From the NCBI GenBank assembly GCA_003999685.1, contig CP021221.1, positions 2,232,001-2,296,000 of the forward strand: 64,000 bases of DNA, written 5' to 3'. Both the position numbers and the translations under genes were made by a program. The notes below the pieces were generated by a model. It saw nothing but the letters and a program-made list of their open reading frames with translations, searched no databases and was not told where the DNA came from. This document shows, piece after piece, positions 33,846-48,509 of this stretch; positions within the stretch are counted from its first letter, which is position 1, and each line of letters begins with the position of its first letter. The stretch comes from Taiwanofungus camphoratus. Taxonomy: Eukaryota; Basidiomycota; Agaricomycetes; Polyporales; Taiwanofungaceae.

Positions 33846-35361
33846 CTACCGCACTTTCATTTTTCCCTGTGTCTTGCGCAACAAGCGTTTTTTCTCGCGT
33901 TCCATTTCCTGAAAAACACACCGTCAGCTTGACTCGGAAAAAGTGGTATAATCACTGTGACTAGCCTTCTTCTGTTCGGTCGCACTGAGGTGCGACAACC
34001 GCTCTTGCTCTGCCTTCCTCTTCGCAGTAGCTCGCTCTTCCGCCTGCTCCTCTTTCTTCTCCTTCTGCGCCTCCTGCCTGAGCTCCCTGTCAACTTCTTC
34101 CCTAGTCTTCTTGAGCTTCGCCTTTGTCTCCGGGCTCAGCGCTGCCGCCAGTCCGCCACTTCTCGCAAAAGCCCGACCCGACCCTGCGATGACGTCGACG
34201 AGCTGGAAGGCCGCATCGAGAAGGGGTATTGTAGCAGAGGCGTTTGAGGGTGAAGGAAGGGCGAAGGTGAGTATGAGATGCTTACTACGCTGCGAGGGGG
34301 CTAGGGGCGTGGACGGACGCGTGCGCGGCTGGTCAGTGAGGGAGAGGGAGCGGAAGTAGGGAAGGAGCGTGGGTGAGGAGAGGAAGGTGGGGAGGGAGAG
34401 GGTGCCGTGCGGTTTAAGGAGATTCGTGGTTATGTCGGCGAACTCTGCGAGCAGGATGTCAGAACGTCAGAACTGCGGAGTGCGGGGGCTGGGATGAAGC
34501 GCACCAGACATCACCGTGAGTGAGGGCGGGAGGTTGGGTTGATCGGTTGTCTTTGTGAAGGTCTGTTCATACAAACGTGCCAATGAAATCTCCGCCACAG
34601 GGTGATGCAGACGTTCAACTCACCAGATCCCATCTTCTCTCCCGGATCCCGCGGATCTCGTCCTTTGCTACGACCGCCCATACACATTCTGGCACCGCGC
34701 CCTCCTTTCCTGGAGTCTCTTTGAACGTGAAATCCAACTCGACCTCATCGTACACCTTGTACTCAAGTTCGACCATCCCGCGTGCAATCTGAAACAGGTA
34801 TTGCAGCGCATCGTGCCGAGGACGTAGCTTGAATGTGGTATGCAAGGAAGTGACCGCACGCCGACCGGTGGAGAAGTTGAACCAGTCACTGTTTCCGTCT
34901 TTGCGAGAGAGCCAGAAGTCAGAAGAACATGAGCGCAACTAAAGCGGGCGCACCTTGTATGAGCCTGCCGTCAACAGGTTTCGAAAATTGTCCCTGGAGA
35001 AGCGGAAGATGCGCTTCGAACCTGGACGCAATTTACACATTCGTATTCGCTCAAATTAGAAAGGGTGTAACTCACCACTTGTTTACCCTTCTCTCATTTG
35101 CTTTCTTCCCAATCACATAACATAACACGTAGAAGACAACAACTAGAACAAAGTACACCTCATTCTTGAATACTACACAATCCATGTATTATCGCGCATC
35201 ATATTCCCGATGCAAAACTGTTAGCTCGAGGCACTAGAGGTGACGAGGCACTCACAGGCTGGGCGAAAGGTGAGAAACTTCCACTTGTACTCGAGGCCAT
35301 CATAGTCTGGAGAGACGTTGACCGGGGGCGGGGTAAGGAACTGGAGGAAGCGGAGCGACAT
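33846..35361 (-). CDS. CCDC47: CCDC47/DUF1682 ER membrane protein
   Basis: CCDC47 is an ER protein of the PAT complex that helps multi-pass membrane proteins fold. From the ATG at 35361: MSLRFLQFLTPPPVNVSPD, then the diagnostic YDGLEYKWKFLTFRPA, a transmembrane segment (VYFVLVVVFYVLCYVI), KANERRVNKWFEAHLPLLQG, SDFWLSRKDGNSDWFNFSTG, GMVELEYKVYDEVELDFTFK and an SLTDQP-containing block. The C-terminus is a basic/acidic coiled coil (REEVDRELRQEAQKEKKEEQ and ERLSHLSATEQKK) ending KKRLLRKTQGKMKVR at the TAG 33846-33848. Spacing and order fit the family. There are about six short introns. Confidence 0.88.
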
Positions 35362-35922
35362 GTTCCCTCCTCTCAGGCTCGGGTCGACTGTCGAAGGATC
35401 TACAGAATGAGCGCCTAACTAGGGCGGGGAAATAAGTCAGGCACATGGCGGGCGCTTGGCGGGAAACTCCCCGATTAAGCAATGTGAGCGCCTCCCGCCT
35501 ACCTAGTAGTACGCCGAGCATCTCTTAGAGCCTGGCGGCGTTTGTGTGGAGAGGTGATTCGTCGTCGCTGCCCCCGCAGCGCTGTGGCCAAGGGTGCGCA
35601 TTTCCCGTTCTATCTTTCAGGCCTAGCCGTGAGTTGTCGCGCTGTAGATTGAGGCGCTCCTGATGCGCATGCACGTCAACTTCGCGGTACTCGAGGCAGA
35701 CAATTCTTGGATCGAAAAGGCAAGATACCCAACGTTTTCCATGTCTGGCTCCCAAGTCCGTGCACAGGTACGCTAATGTATGACTTGGCTTTACGACACA
35801 TTGACGCAGGAACGTCGCCTCAATTTGCTATTTGAAACTAGCATCTACCGCGCTCGAACTCTGAAAACTCTGAGACATTGACTCGATCTCCACCGACGGA
35901 CTATGGCGCCTTCGTGGTAAGC

Positions 35923-36288
35923 ATGCTCTCGCGCATGACCTGTTCGTCGGGGTCGGTCGACCAGCGCGTACTGCGGCATTGCCTCGGGCTGTCGTCTTCT
36001 TATCTGGTCACAGACACGACGATGAACACAGAGCGCGGGCTAGCGACCTGGCACATCGGCTTCAATAGACTGATCGACGTGCTCGTCGCACTCCACACGA
36101 GGGGAGAGCTGGAGCTGGATACAGTGAACGATGCGAGCAAGGCATGCTCAGAATGTTGGACGGTCGCAGGCTCGTGGCGAGAGATGGAAGGGGCCCGGGA
36201 GAGTGTGCGGGGCGTGGCTGCACGGCTGAAGGGGCTTTTGGATGCGAACGCAAAGACGTACCGAGGGGGGCGGATATACATCCCCTGA
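35923..36288 (+). CDS. Small hypothetical protein
   Basis: I do not recognise this. The first in-frame ATG is at 35923 and gives a protein of about 121 residues ending AKTYRGGRIYIP at the TGA. It is predicted to be largely helical and polar (RGLATWHIGFNRLIDVLVAL, then SWREMEGARESVRGVAARLK), with no signal peptide or membrane segment. An ATG at 35903 (MAPSW) is followed by a GTAAG, so a spliced 5' start is possible, but the acceptors I tried do not restore this frame. Codon use and the basic/amphipathic pattern favour a real gene over the antisense frame. Confidence 0.55.
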   Translation: MLSRMTCSSGSVDQRVLRHCLGLSSSYLVTDTTMNTERGLATWHIGFNRLIDVLVALHTRGELELDTVNDASKACSECWTVAGSWREMEGARESVRGVAARLKGLLDANAKTYRGGRIYIP

Positions 36289-36537
36289 TGGCTTCTGTTT
36301 TATGTCGGTCATGCTTGTATTTGTATGGATTGTGTGTGTACAGTAGTAGACGTGCTCCTCCGACGTGTCGTTGATGATCTCCCGCCCGGCGCCTAACTAT
36401 AGCGCAGGCAAACTGAACTGAACCGATACAGGTCGAACCAGCGAACCATCATGGTTTGACGTCACGCGCTAAGTGTATCCGAATCATAATCATTCGTACT
36501 AGTATCTGTACCCCTCTACTGCTCGTCGTGGCGGCCG

Positions 36538-39500
36538 ATGAGCTCCATGTCCTCTCTTCGTACATCTCCTCCAAGCCGTGAGTTGCCAGACGTGCCAACG
36601 CCCTTGGACACCGATATCCCCAGTTCTCCCGAATCTTATACCAGTGCCAACTCTGCCATACCTCCCTCTCCTCCCCGCGACATACTCACCGCTTTGCCCA
36701 CTCACGAAAGTAGTGATCTAACTAAAGAAGCATCAAACAATGACCAGACGACACTAACACCAGTCCGTGCGCATTATCTCAAGAAACAGCTGATCAGTCT
36801 TCAATTTCAGTACGAGCTCGATGCATTGATCGCATCCCCGACGAATAATGTCTCGCCCTTCTCCTATCTTGGACCGCCTTTCAGTCCACCACCCAAAGAC
36901 GCACCTCGCGTTGAGCTCCCTTTTCTGCGCTACTGCTTCCGTAAATTTGTGCTGTCCTTTCCTTTCCTCGCCGCAGCGCCGCGAGGCTTCTTCCCCGAGA
37001 AACTACAGCCTTTCATGGCATCCATGCTCTCGCGTAACCTCTCCTCCACATCTGTTCTGGAAGATGATCCAGAGAACTCGGAAGAGGCTACAAGGAGCAA
37101 GCTCTTGGCGAAGTTAGAGCGGAACATGAGCATGCTCCTCACGAACGCCACAAAGCTCATCGAGAAGGAGGAGGTTGTGCGTCTGACACAGGCGGATCTT
37201 AACCGATTAGAAATTCTTGCCAAGAAACGTGCAGCGAGGGAGAGGCGGTCGAAAAAGAGTTTTGAAATCAACGTCGTCTGTGTGAGGACGGTGATAGAGA
37301 AGGGCCGCATGAGGAATAGGATGCATGAGGTGCATCCTCTTTCACCTGCATTCTCTGCTACCCATGAAACTAATATCTTACGTAGGAATTCATCATACGG
37401 ACGCGTCGCTCGCACCAGTCAGATGTGTTTGTCTCTCGGCGCTACGGCGACTTCAAGACGCTCGTAGCAGAACTGCGGAAGGCACATCCCGACGAGACGA
37501 TCCCACCGCCGCCGCCGAAAGACCGTACGTTTGCAACCGTCACTGTTTCCGCTGCGCCTTCTATGGCACCTAATCTCTCCAACGGGTCTGTGTCCGACTC
37601 CATCCAGCCACCGGTCTCTGTTCCATCGTTGTATGCGCCCTCGCAGCCGAGCGCTCCGTATGTGACGCCAAGCCCAACCCATATGGGGCGCACTCCGACT
37701 AGGCCGCCACAGCCGATAATGGCGATGCCGAGCTTGTATGATGCGGGGCGGAACTCGAGTAACGCGAGCATCACCTCGAACGCGTCCTCGCAGCCGATGA
37801 GCCCGACCACGTCCTCCTCGGGTGGCATGGCGCAGCAGGCATCGCGCCTCGCGCGTGAGAAGAACCGCCTTACCCTGCGCTCGTACTTGCACACGCTGCT
37901 GTCAAGTTCTGTGCTTGCGTCAAGTCCCGTGCTGCGTTCATTCTTGCTGTCGGGCCCCACACAGTTAAGCCCGGAGGAGGTGGAGGATGCGCGGAGACGT
38001 GAGGAGGCGGATCAGGTTCGGGAGGTGGGCCGTATACGCTTCGCTAAAGAGATCACGGCACGCGTGGATGGATTGCGCGACGCAGTGAAAGACGTGAAGG
38101 GTGAGCTGTTTGCCAAAGGTGTGTGGTGATTATTCTGCCGAGACGACAATCGACAGTGGATATAGACTGATTAGCATTCTCCTCTGTACAGATGGTCTCA
38201 CACATATATTTGCCACTATCAAAGAGACGGAGGATATTCGCAAACTGCCACAAAACTATCAAGCTGTAATCGAGTGGGCGCGGATATCGTGAGGCCCCAC
38301 TCCTTTGTTCCTCCCTTTCAGTCTCGAAATCTGATAGCTATCGCTGACTCTCGCTCCCGTCCAGCCTCGCCTCGACAGTATTCCAGCACTTTGTCGCAGC
38401 TGATAGCGCTTCGGAGAGCTTCGCTAGCCTCAAGCGTATTCATGGACTTATGCCATATTTTATGCTCAAGGCAGCACTCAAGATCAGCAACCCAATATCT
38501 ATGATTCGCGGTAAGCCTCGCTGGTGACCTCGGTGTTAACCACTTTACTCGGGGAGACCCCTCACATAATGACATTAGGTGTATTGGATCTCTTTCTTGC
38601 TCAACCATTTGGTGGACGAAGCCTTTTGCAAAGGTCAATTGAATATTTTGTTGTATTTTCGGCTGCCTAGACCTTCTATGTCTCTTCGCTTACCCAATCA
38701 ATCGTACGTAGGATGTTTACAGGGTCTCTTTTGGAAGAAGTCAAGGCATTAGAAGAAGACGTCGAAGCCCTGAAAGACAAGGTTAACGATCCGATGATTT
38801 GCGAAAAGGTCCGTCAATTCGTGTATGCTCCAAGAGAGATACAGGCAGTGTACAAGGCTGACGCTGGTTCGTCGACCTTTGAATTGCCGTGACACTTTCT
38901 GATTTTATCATTGTTCCAGCTGCGGAAAATTTACACATTCTTGCGGCTGTCCTCCGCTCAGGCGAGGAGCCTATACTCTCTCGTGCGCAATTGCAACGCA
39001 TAATGTATGCACATCGTGCCCACAAGGAGTACGTTAGGTATACAGAAAGTCTCGCAGACTCGGACGACGATGAGGGCCCGCAGAACGAGGAGGCTTGGCT
39101 GTTCGAGGATCTGAGCGTCCTCGCAAAGCTTTATTCCCGCTTGAGGGACAGGGAACAACTGATTGAGCTCATATTTGAGGTCGGCTTTTCGAGATGATGC
39201 GTGATGTCGATATTGTGATGTTAATATCCAGCGTGACAGGGAACAACAGCTGACTTGCTGAAGGATATCATCACAATATTCTATACGCCGCTGGCCCAGG
39301 TTTACAGAGCTGCCAGCATTGCCGACTCATTGGGTGATATGCAGAACTTCTTAAATGACCTTATTCGGACTGTTGAGCAGACTGAGGAGCGTGCGTTTTT
39401 TCATCATTGGTCACTTCATGTCATAGTCAATCATTGACCTTCGTACTCTTGGAAACTATAGTCAGTCAACAAGATCCCGCACGAACGGTGCAGATCTTCA

Positions 39501-40530
39501 TTGACCTAATTCAACGCCACGAGCAATCTTTCTACAACTTTGTCCACAAGGTGCATTCAAAAGGCGAAGATTTGTTCAGTAATTTGATGCATTGGGTCGA
39601 GCTCTTCCTCACGCTTATGCGCGACGGCCTTGGAGAGAACATCAGCCTTGAGTTCTTGTTACCCCACACGGGACAGGAGCGTGCTGACATCGTCAAAGAA
39701 GTGGACGCAATAGCGCTGTATCATTACAAGCTCAAGGTAGCGTATGAAGATAAAGTCAGGAGACGATTCGGACGCACACAGGGCCTTAATGACGCGGATG
39801 CGGAAAACGAAATTGCTGCAGAGGTAGTCAACGGTGTCGTGAGGGATCTCAGTTTTGGGGAACTCATTCAGGGCGATGCGGATGACATTGCGGCTCAGGA
39901 GACGGACTCCGACTGGGATTCAAGCGACGATGAGGATGATGGCTCAGAATCAGGCTCTAGTGAAGATGACTCTGATGGGTCTGACGAGAGTGATAGCAAC
40001 GAGAGTCAGCAAACAGAGAGAGAGACTCTTCCACAACGACAGATCACGCCTGTAACTCGCTCGCATACAATCGGATACCTGCCGCATCCTCCACGGTCAC
40101 ATCAAGATCCTAAATCAATCCATCATAGACAATCACTGGATCCATACTTAGACAGACCACCATTACCTCTTCGACCGTCTCGCTCGCTGACGCTTTCTCA
40201 CCCAAATTCTCCATCCCGATCGTCCCGTCCACCTCCACTACCTTCTCGTGATAAGGATCTACCACCGCCTCCACCGTTGAAGTCCAAACTTCCCCTTCTT
40301 GGCCCACCGCGTCCACGCTCTCTTTCAGTAGACATGAAACGGAACGACCTACCTAAGCCCTCTCCACTTCGGAAAAAGAAGAATACGGTCGCCCTCAAAC
40401 CTCCTGAGCTCATCCATCTCCCGAGGCTGCTTCCTGTATTCCTAGAAATGGTTCGTTACCTTTACGCTTACAATTTTGACTCGGCCAGGCTGACCTATAA
40501 TAGATGAGGCCGCAACTCCGTATTCAATGA
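36538..40530 (+). CDS. PXB-PX-PXC domain protein (YPR097W/Lec1-like)
   Basis: Yeast Lec1 (YPR097W) links lipid droplets and sterol handling; PX domains bind phosphoinositides. The ATG at 36538 starts MSSMSSLRTSPPSRELPDVP. The PXB domain is visible as AHYLKKQLISLQFQYELDAL to LPFLRYCFRKFVLSFPFLAA. The PX domain is spliced at EEFIIRTRRSHQSDVFVSRR then YGDFKTLVAELRKAHPDE. Next is a Ser/Pro-rich linker, LREKNRLTLRSYLHTLLSSS-like helices, and the large PXC domain: RIHGLMPYFMLKAALKISNP, QPFGGRSLLQRMF, VYRAASIADSLGDMQNFLND, FYNFVHKVHSKGEDLFSNLM. An acidic stretch (39.9-40.0 kb) and a proline-rich part precede LPRLLPVFLEM. One more intron then MRPQLRIQ gives the stop at 40528-40530. Confidence 0.82.
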
Positions 40531-40860
40531 CGTCAGCATATCACTTATTTGCGATCAGTACCTGTCTCCAGACAGAACTTATTGTAGTAATAAGGGATAC
40601 TGAGGGAACGTGTTGGTGTTACGTGTGAAATAACAATGTAATAGCAGATTTGGGATGACGTTAATGAACTACAGGCATGAACAACGAATATGCCTGCTGC
40701 CAGTGGATGGCATATCAATGTTCGGGACTGCTTATTGTCGTGAAGATCATGAATCATTATGTGCTAGAGAAGGTGGAACCGATATATATACTACAGCCGA
40801 TCGCTCCGTGCCAAGGGTACACAAAGAGGAAAATTTGATGAGGACACCGTCGAAAGCGAT
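40531..40860. other. Convergent intergenic region
   Basis: A 330-bp gap between two convergent stop codons. It contains only 3' untranslated sequence as far as I can see. Confidence 0.5.
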
Positions 40861-42789
<1,929 letters not shown>

Positions 42790-43105
42790 CACGCAGAGCT
42801 GGAAGCCAGGACTCGCATACTTAGCGCTCTTCGACCACTCTAAACACTCCGTTGCCCTCCAAGCACGTGATCGATGTACTACGCGCTGCAACTGCATCGA
42901 TCCTGGAACTACTTACTTATTTCAGCGGCCAGCCCCAGCAGTCAATATAAACGCTTGTCTGCCAGTGGCAATGTCTGTAAGTTGTCAAAGTCCGATATTT
43001 GATTATACAGAATGATGTACACTATCAATATGGGTAAGATGCATGAAGACAGGTGCGAGAATCTTGCACGGTGATAACAACTCCTAATAACATGAATGCA
43101 ACTGA
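42790..43105. other. Intergenic region, kinase promoter
   Basis: A 316-bp gap between two minus-strand genes. It must hold the kinase promoter and the lipase 3' end; no motif is obvious. Confidence 0.45.
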
Positions 43106-46100
43106 CTACTTGTAGTCTGCACCACCCCCCTCGTCCTCAGAAAACCTCTTGTCCATGTCAGACCGTAAGTCAAAGACAGATGGATGTCGATGCCGTCGGG
43201 AGATCAAGGAAAGGTCATCGTCGTCAGATGTACTGTCACCCGACCACGACGGTTCCACCAATGAGTCCCGGTTCGAGTCTGACATAACTAATTTGCTATT
43301 CCGACGCAAAGATCCAAACGGCGAGAATGACGCGGACATCGACCCGTTTCCGAGTCTCCTCAAGAACCCCACAGGATTCACGGCACTAGACGAGGCTTGC
43401 TGGGCATGTGTCGATACCATTTCCTCAGATTCTGCTTCGGTCGGTGGCGGCGGAGGGTCAGGAGTAGCTGCTCCGTAATTGCCATCCTGCGGAATACCTC
43501 TCTCTGCTCGATTTGGTCGATGCCCTGACCATTTGCGGCGGCGCTTCGATGAATGAACGGCATCTTGACCAGAGCCACCACCCGTATGAGTAGGCAAACT
43601 AGTGCCACGTCCTGTTTGCGATCCATTAAAGTAGGCTGACTCAGCATCAGTATCCACGGGCAATGGCCCTTCCGACAACGTGGGCACGATGAGCATGCTC
43701 GTGGTGGGAAATCTAGTGCCAGTCATTGGCGCAGGAATGCCCTCTTGGGGTGTTCCTTCGATCTTCTGACTTATTCGCTCTTGGCTCTTGGTCTTTAAAG
43801 CTCTGCGTACAGCTTGCCGACCGAGGAGTATTTGTTTCTCGAGACGATAGCGGTTCTCGATCATATGCAACTATAATTGGTGTAAGAGAGTTTTCGTTCC
43901 CACTCGGCGAGCGGCGTACCTTGGGCCAAGTGACCAGCTGGCCAACACGGATCATTCTCTCCAATTCCGCAGGATCAGGATCGCTGAGTATGTGAATCCA
44001 GTCCTAAATTCAGGTGGAAATAAGTCATTGTATTATACGAGGACAAGCTCTAGCTCACTGTGAGCCGAGTCCTAGGCCAGATTCTATTGATCAGAGATAA
44101 TTATAAGTCCAAGGCCATAGAGGTTCACGAAATAGGACACACGTCACACTTCCGTCAAACCGTTGTAAAAAGACACTGGACCAATCCTGGCCCAGTAGCT
44201 GGGGCAACAGGTCAAGATCACGAATCAGCTGGGGGAGATCACAATCAACATCTATTTTTGTGTCTCGCCGTGTAGTTTGAATCTCACCTTGAAGTTCTTC
44301 GTGAGTTCTAATTTCAACCATTGTTCAGCGGCAGACAAAAGGAAATTTCCTCTCCATCCTAGGAGCAAAAATTTCTTCGATTAGGTCCATCAAATATCAC
44401 ATGCTCAGCTCACCTTTGCCTTTGCGGGTCGCAACGGGTTTACCAGCCGAACCTTGAGGAGCGAAAAAGAACAAATGCACGTGGGGGTTCACTTGCGATA
44501 CTATGGGGTGTGTAACTGATAGAAATAAGTATATCAATACGGGGGTCAATCATCGATAAGCGCGACTTAGTACCGTTGAAGTACAAGTTAAGCGCTTGCA
44601 CCGGAATATCAACTCTTAATGATACATTCCCTCATGAGGTGGAACAATGTAACGGGATTCAAGGTGAAACGCACCTTAAAGAGCCGTCCTTGAATTTGCT
44701 CCCCCAACTCCATGGCACAATACTACCGTCTCTAAGTTTCTGCATCAACACAACTGGATTCAATATCCCTGGCACTGCCGCGGACGCAAGCAGCGCGCTC
44801 CATATAAGAGTGTCAGGAGCCGTCATATAATTTAACAGCTTGGTAGGACTAGCTAAATCGTGAGCCAATTGCTCTCACACAGACGCATGAGCAGAACTGA
44901 CGTACGAATGGCGATCAGCGGGTACAACGGATATATTCAATATACGGCCTGTCCTCATGTATGCCTCCCGGAATGTCATCGAACCACGAGTGAAGAAGCA
45001 TGCCTAGAGTACCAGATTTTACGTTCAACATTTTTCACCAACCATCACATTTTCATACCCTGACGAACCTTCCTTGCCCACGGGACGCTATCAAATCTAG
45101 CACCTGTCGTCCAGAATCGCTTGAACCAAACGCTGAACGGCTCCTCGCATGCAGTAATACGATTAGCCAGCTCAGGCACAAGTAAATGCTTCAACTCGGC
45201 GTCTGTGCGCGTGCATACAAGGGCTGCTACGAGACCGCCGGCTGAGGTCCCGGATATGACACGAGGTAGAAGATCCGCATCCAAAAAGGCTTTCACAACG
45301 CCAAAATGATCTAAAGTGCGGCGGAGGTCAGATGATATGAAACATGTCAATGTATGATGACTTACAGTACCCAAACGAAGCGCCACCTGACAAACAAAGT
45401 GCTGATGTTCCGAGATTTGCGTTAGCACTCTTAAAAAATCGCTTTTTCTCCTCGTTGGATAGATCAGATGATTCTCGGATGAATTCGAGAGCTTTCTCCT
45501 GTTCAATGATGTAGTCTTACGAGAAACTCAGCCAAGTCACATCCTGTCTAGACGAGACTTGCATACCTTCAATTAGCTCCTTCGTACCATAGAATGTCTA
45601 CGTATAAGTTGAACCAGTCAAGCTTCACATTGAGACGCAAAGCTTATAGACGCTCACTTCGCTATATAATCTGCGATAAAGTCAGCAAATATTGCTTGTT
45701 CTTTGTTTATCAAAGCAGACCTCGCAGACTCAACCCCCGCAAAATTCGTACGAACACACGTCTCCAGAACACCCAAGAGACTCCGCGCATCTTTCCTCTC
45801 TCTGAGAGCTTTTAAAGACCGCCGCACCTAGATCGCATCGCATTATGCACCAAAGGTGAATGCCGTACCACACCAATGACCGCAACCTATTCTCACCTTT
45901 CTGACAAGCTTCCAATCATAATAAGGATCGTCGTCTAACTTTTTCCAATCATCGAAACGAAGAAACTCGTCAAGGACAAGCGCGGCATCTTTCCAGTCCT
46001 GAATAGGTACCTCACTAAGTATATTGAGAGAGAGAGACAGATGTTGGCAATAACGTACCTGATAGCTCTTCGCGTTACGTAGCCTTTGCCGAAGTGTACC

Positions 46101-46752
46101 CTTCCGTCCATGCCCTGCACATATCAATGTATATTGTGATAGCATACTTCGAGAGCACACACTCACATGCTAATATCCACTCCTTCGCATTCACGAGCTG
46201 TCGGATGATCACGTACATGCTGAACTGGACTGCAATGAAAAGGAAAATAAGAACCTATCAAGACATCAGCTGATTTAATTATGCAATATTGCAGAAAACA
46301 GCTACCAGCAAAGGCCATCGCACGAGAAGGAAAAGCCACTCTTGTCTCTTCTGCTGCTGCTTGTATGTTCTTCTCCGTCTGTAAAATATCAACAATATAG
46401 TATGAACATCACGCATAGTAGCCCTAGTCCACGGCTTACTTCTTCACTTTCAAGTTGACTGGAGCGAAGTCGGACAAGGCGGAGATCTTCCGCACACGTT
46501 GCCCGGGAGGTGCAAGCGTACTGGTGGGAGAGGCCGGACTAGAGCCTTCGGGTAGATCACTAAGATTGGGCAATTCCTCTGCTTTCAGAGCGTCCGTAAA
46601 GGCTTGCATATGTCTGCCAATCTTTTGTCGGGTCTTGTTATCCATTGAAATACACGCACAACTCACAATTCATCGACATAGTCGGCATCAAATTCCGACA
46701 AGGTGCTGCTTTCTCTCTGAGGGATCACACCGTGCAACGACTTGCGAGACAT
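43106..46752 (-). CDS. Patatin-like triacylglycerol lipase (Tgl3/4/5 family)
   Basis: Hydrolyses stored triacylglycerol on lipid droplets. The ATG at 46752 starts MSRKSLHGVIPQRESSTLSE. A hydrophobic N-terminal segment follows (WLFLLVRWPLLVLIFLFIAV, near 46290). The DUF3336 region and then the patatin domain come next: RTLDHFGVVKAFLDADLLPR, the nucleophile elbow ISGTSAGGLVAAL (GxSxG, Ser codon near 45243-45245), LIWSALLASAAVPGILNPVV and the catalytic KFKDGSL. Later exons read SQVNPHVHLFFFAPQG, then GWRGNFLLSAAEQWLKLELT. The C-terminal 250 residues are Ser-rich and low complexity (SFSPFGSLRRNSKLVMSDSN), ending EGGGADYK at the TAG 43106-43108. More than ten introns. Family firm; which Tgl paralogue is unclear. 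Confidence 0.87.
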
Positions 46753-47917
46753 GCACTCCGAGGCTATAGATACCAATGATGATCCCAGACGACACGGTGA
46801 AAGAGGCTACAGCTGGAGGATGTAGTTGTTGTGCTTACAGAAGTCACGGTAGCACTGGAGTGATACGGCCCGGATGTGCATCACGTGTTAGTTAAGAATG
46901 AGCGGCGTATTAAGGTCCTCTGAATCCCGTCCAGTCTAAAGTTTCCTGGGCCCTAGATTATTTTACTGAGACCTCTGCAACAGCTTCTCATAGTGTTTCT
47001 GTAACTTGCGCTGTCTAGCTATATATATATGCACCCGACTTCAGAATAAGTTGGAGCCGTGCTAAGTTCCAGTCTTGGATTGATATACCTTTCCTCACAA
47101 ACGGCAGGTCTTATGTTTGCAATTGACGCTCATGTAACACCAGTGAGTCTGCCTTTGGACAATCAATCATTCAGATTCATCCACCGAGAGTAAAGGCCAG
47201 AGCTCGTTTCCATGCCAGCGGATTGTATATCGACTGCTCCAACAGAACATATGGTACTGGAAATAGTAGGGCGCTTGACAGCCATTGCCATAGCAAGCGG
47301 GGTATGCTTATAGACGAGGAGTCTGATATGTGTTGTCGTACGTCTTGCGCCATCTATCAATTGTACACTTCCCTCCCTTGTTCTAAAAACGTACGGCTGG
47401 ATCTTAGCCCAGCTTCTTACAAAAGCGGTGCATATGCTCCATGAAATCCCTTCCTACCGACTGCGCAGACAGGCCGGGACAAAGGACATTTATTGGGTGC
47501 TCGCCCGGTCAGTTCCGGCCGAGCCTCACTGGACAGGAGGCGAAAGCTTTATCCTCACGGAAACCGCTGCGCGAGCGCAGTACGATAGGTGGGTCAACAG
47601 AAGTCGCCGCGCTTGGTGATACAGCTATGATGGGGCGCGGAAAGCGATGCAGACGGCTTGTGAATGGCTGTTACCAGTCGGTCGGATCCGAATCTATTCT
47701 ATCAGTTGACAGCATTGTGGCTATCTCATTTTCAGTACTTTGTGTGATTAGCAGAGAGCATCGATAGCAACGCAGCAACGACCCCTTGGGTTTAGCGAAT
47801 AAGGAAGATGACATAAGGCATCTCAGGTTCCCTATATATAAAGGGGCACCAGCAGACATCAGACTGCATCCAAGATATCTTGTCCCCCATTTTCCATCGC
47901 TACTCACATACACACTT
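46753..47917. promoter_or_regulatory. Intergenic region with CipC promoter
   Basis: No gene is supportable in 1.16 kb; short ORFs at 47223-47767 lack family features. A strong TATA box, TATATATAAA at 47833-47842, lies 76-85 bp before the CipC ATG. A CCCCT (stress-response-element-like) occurs at 47782-47786 and its complement AGGGG at 47842-47846. Regulation by stress is inferred. Confidence 0.5.
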
Positions 47918-48509
47918 ATGGGTTGGTTTTCTGGCGATTCTGACCAGGCTCAGGCATACGACCAGGTGAGTACGATACTTAAGGATAATGATGACGATGA
48001 TCAGTGTCTGAGCGATGTTTCTTGCAGGTCGTCAATGCTCCCCACAAGGCCGAGTTGTCTCATGAGCTAATTGCTGCTGCTGCCTCTTACGAGGTCAGGA
48101 TCCATTCGACTTCTCTCCAATTAGTGTACTCATGGAATTATTCACAGGCTGCCAAAGCTTATGAACACCACTGCGCTAAGAACGGCCAGCCTCCTTCTCA
48201 CGAAAAGGCCAAGGAGCTTTTGTGGGTGCTATACCGTCACCTACGGCCTCTACTGACGTTAGTGTCCCCAGGGCTGGCTTCGCAGGTGCCTTCGTCGACC
48301 GTGTGGTTGAGACCAAGGGTGTATGTGGTTGTCTGTCCCTCACCTTGTATGATCCGCTCATCGTTTGCTTGTAGCTCGACTACGTTGACAGGGAGAGGGC
48401 CAAGCACCACGGTCAGCATTGCATTTTGTATGTGCAAGTTTGAGTGTACTTACCTTGTGCATGAACAGCTAGGGAAGAGGTCTACGTCCAGTCCGCATCC
48501 GACTACTGA
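47918..48509 (+). CDS. cipC: CipC-like protein (DUF3759)
   Basis: CipC proteins are small fungal proteins induced by antibiotics, oxidative stress or host contact; the biochemical role is unknown. Five exons: MGWFSGDSDQAQAYDQ, VVNAPHKAELSHELIAAAAS then YE, AAKAYEHHCAKNGQPPSHEK then AKELL, AGFAGAFVDRVVETKG, LDYVDRERAKHHAREEVYVQ and SASDY, with the TGA at 48507-48509. HKAELSHELIAAAASYEAAK and AFVDRVVETKGLDY are hallmark CipC blocks. About 105 residues, usual for the family. A TATA box and stress-type motifs lie upstream. Confidence 0.93.

Noticed and set aside
35878-35922. Extension of the small hypothetical protein upstream of 35923
   Set aside because: The apparent start at 35878 is TTG; the first true in-frame ATG is 35923, and no spliced alternative from the ATG at 35903 keeps the frame.
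47223-47767. Overlapping short plus-strand ORFs between the lipase and CipC genes
   Set aside because: No conserved motif, no consistent frame after splicing; treated as intergenic.
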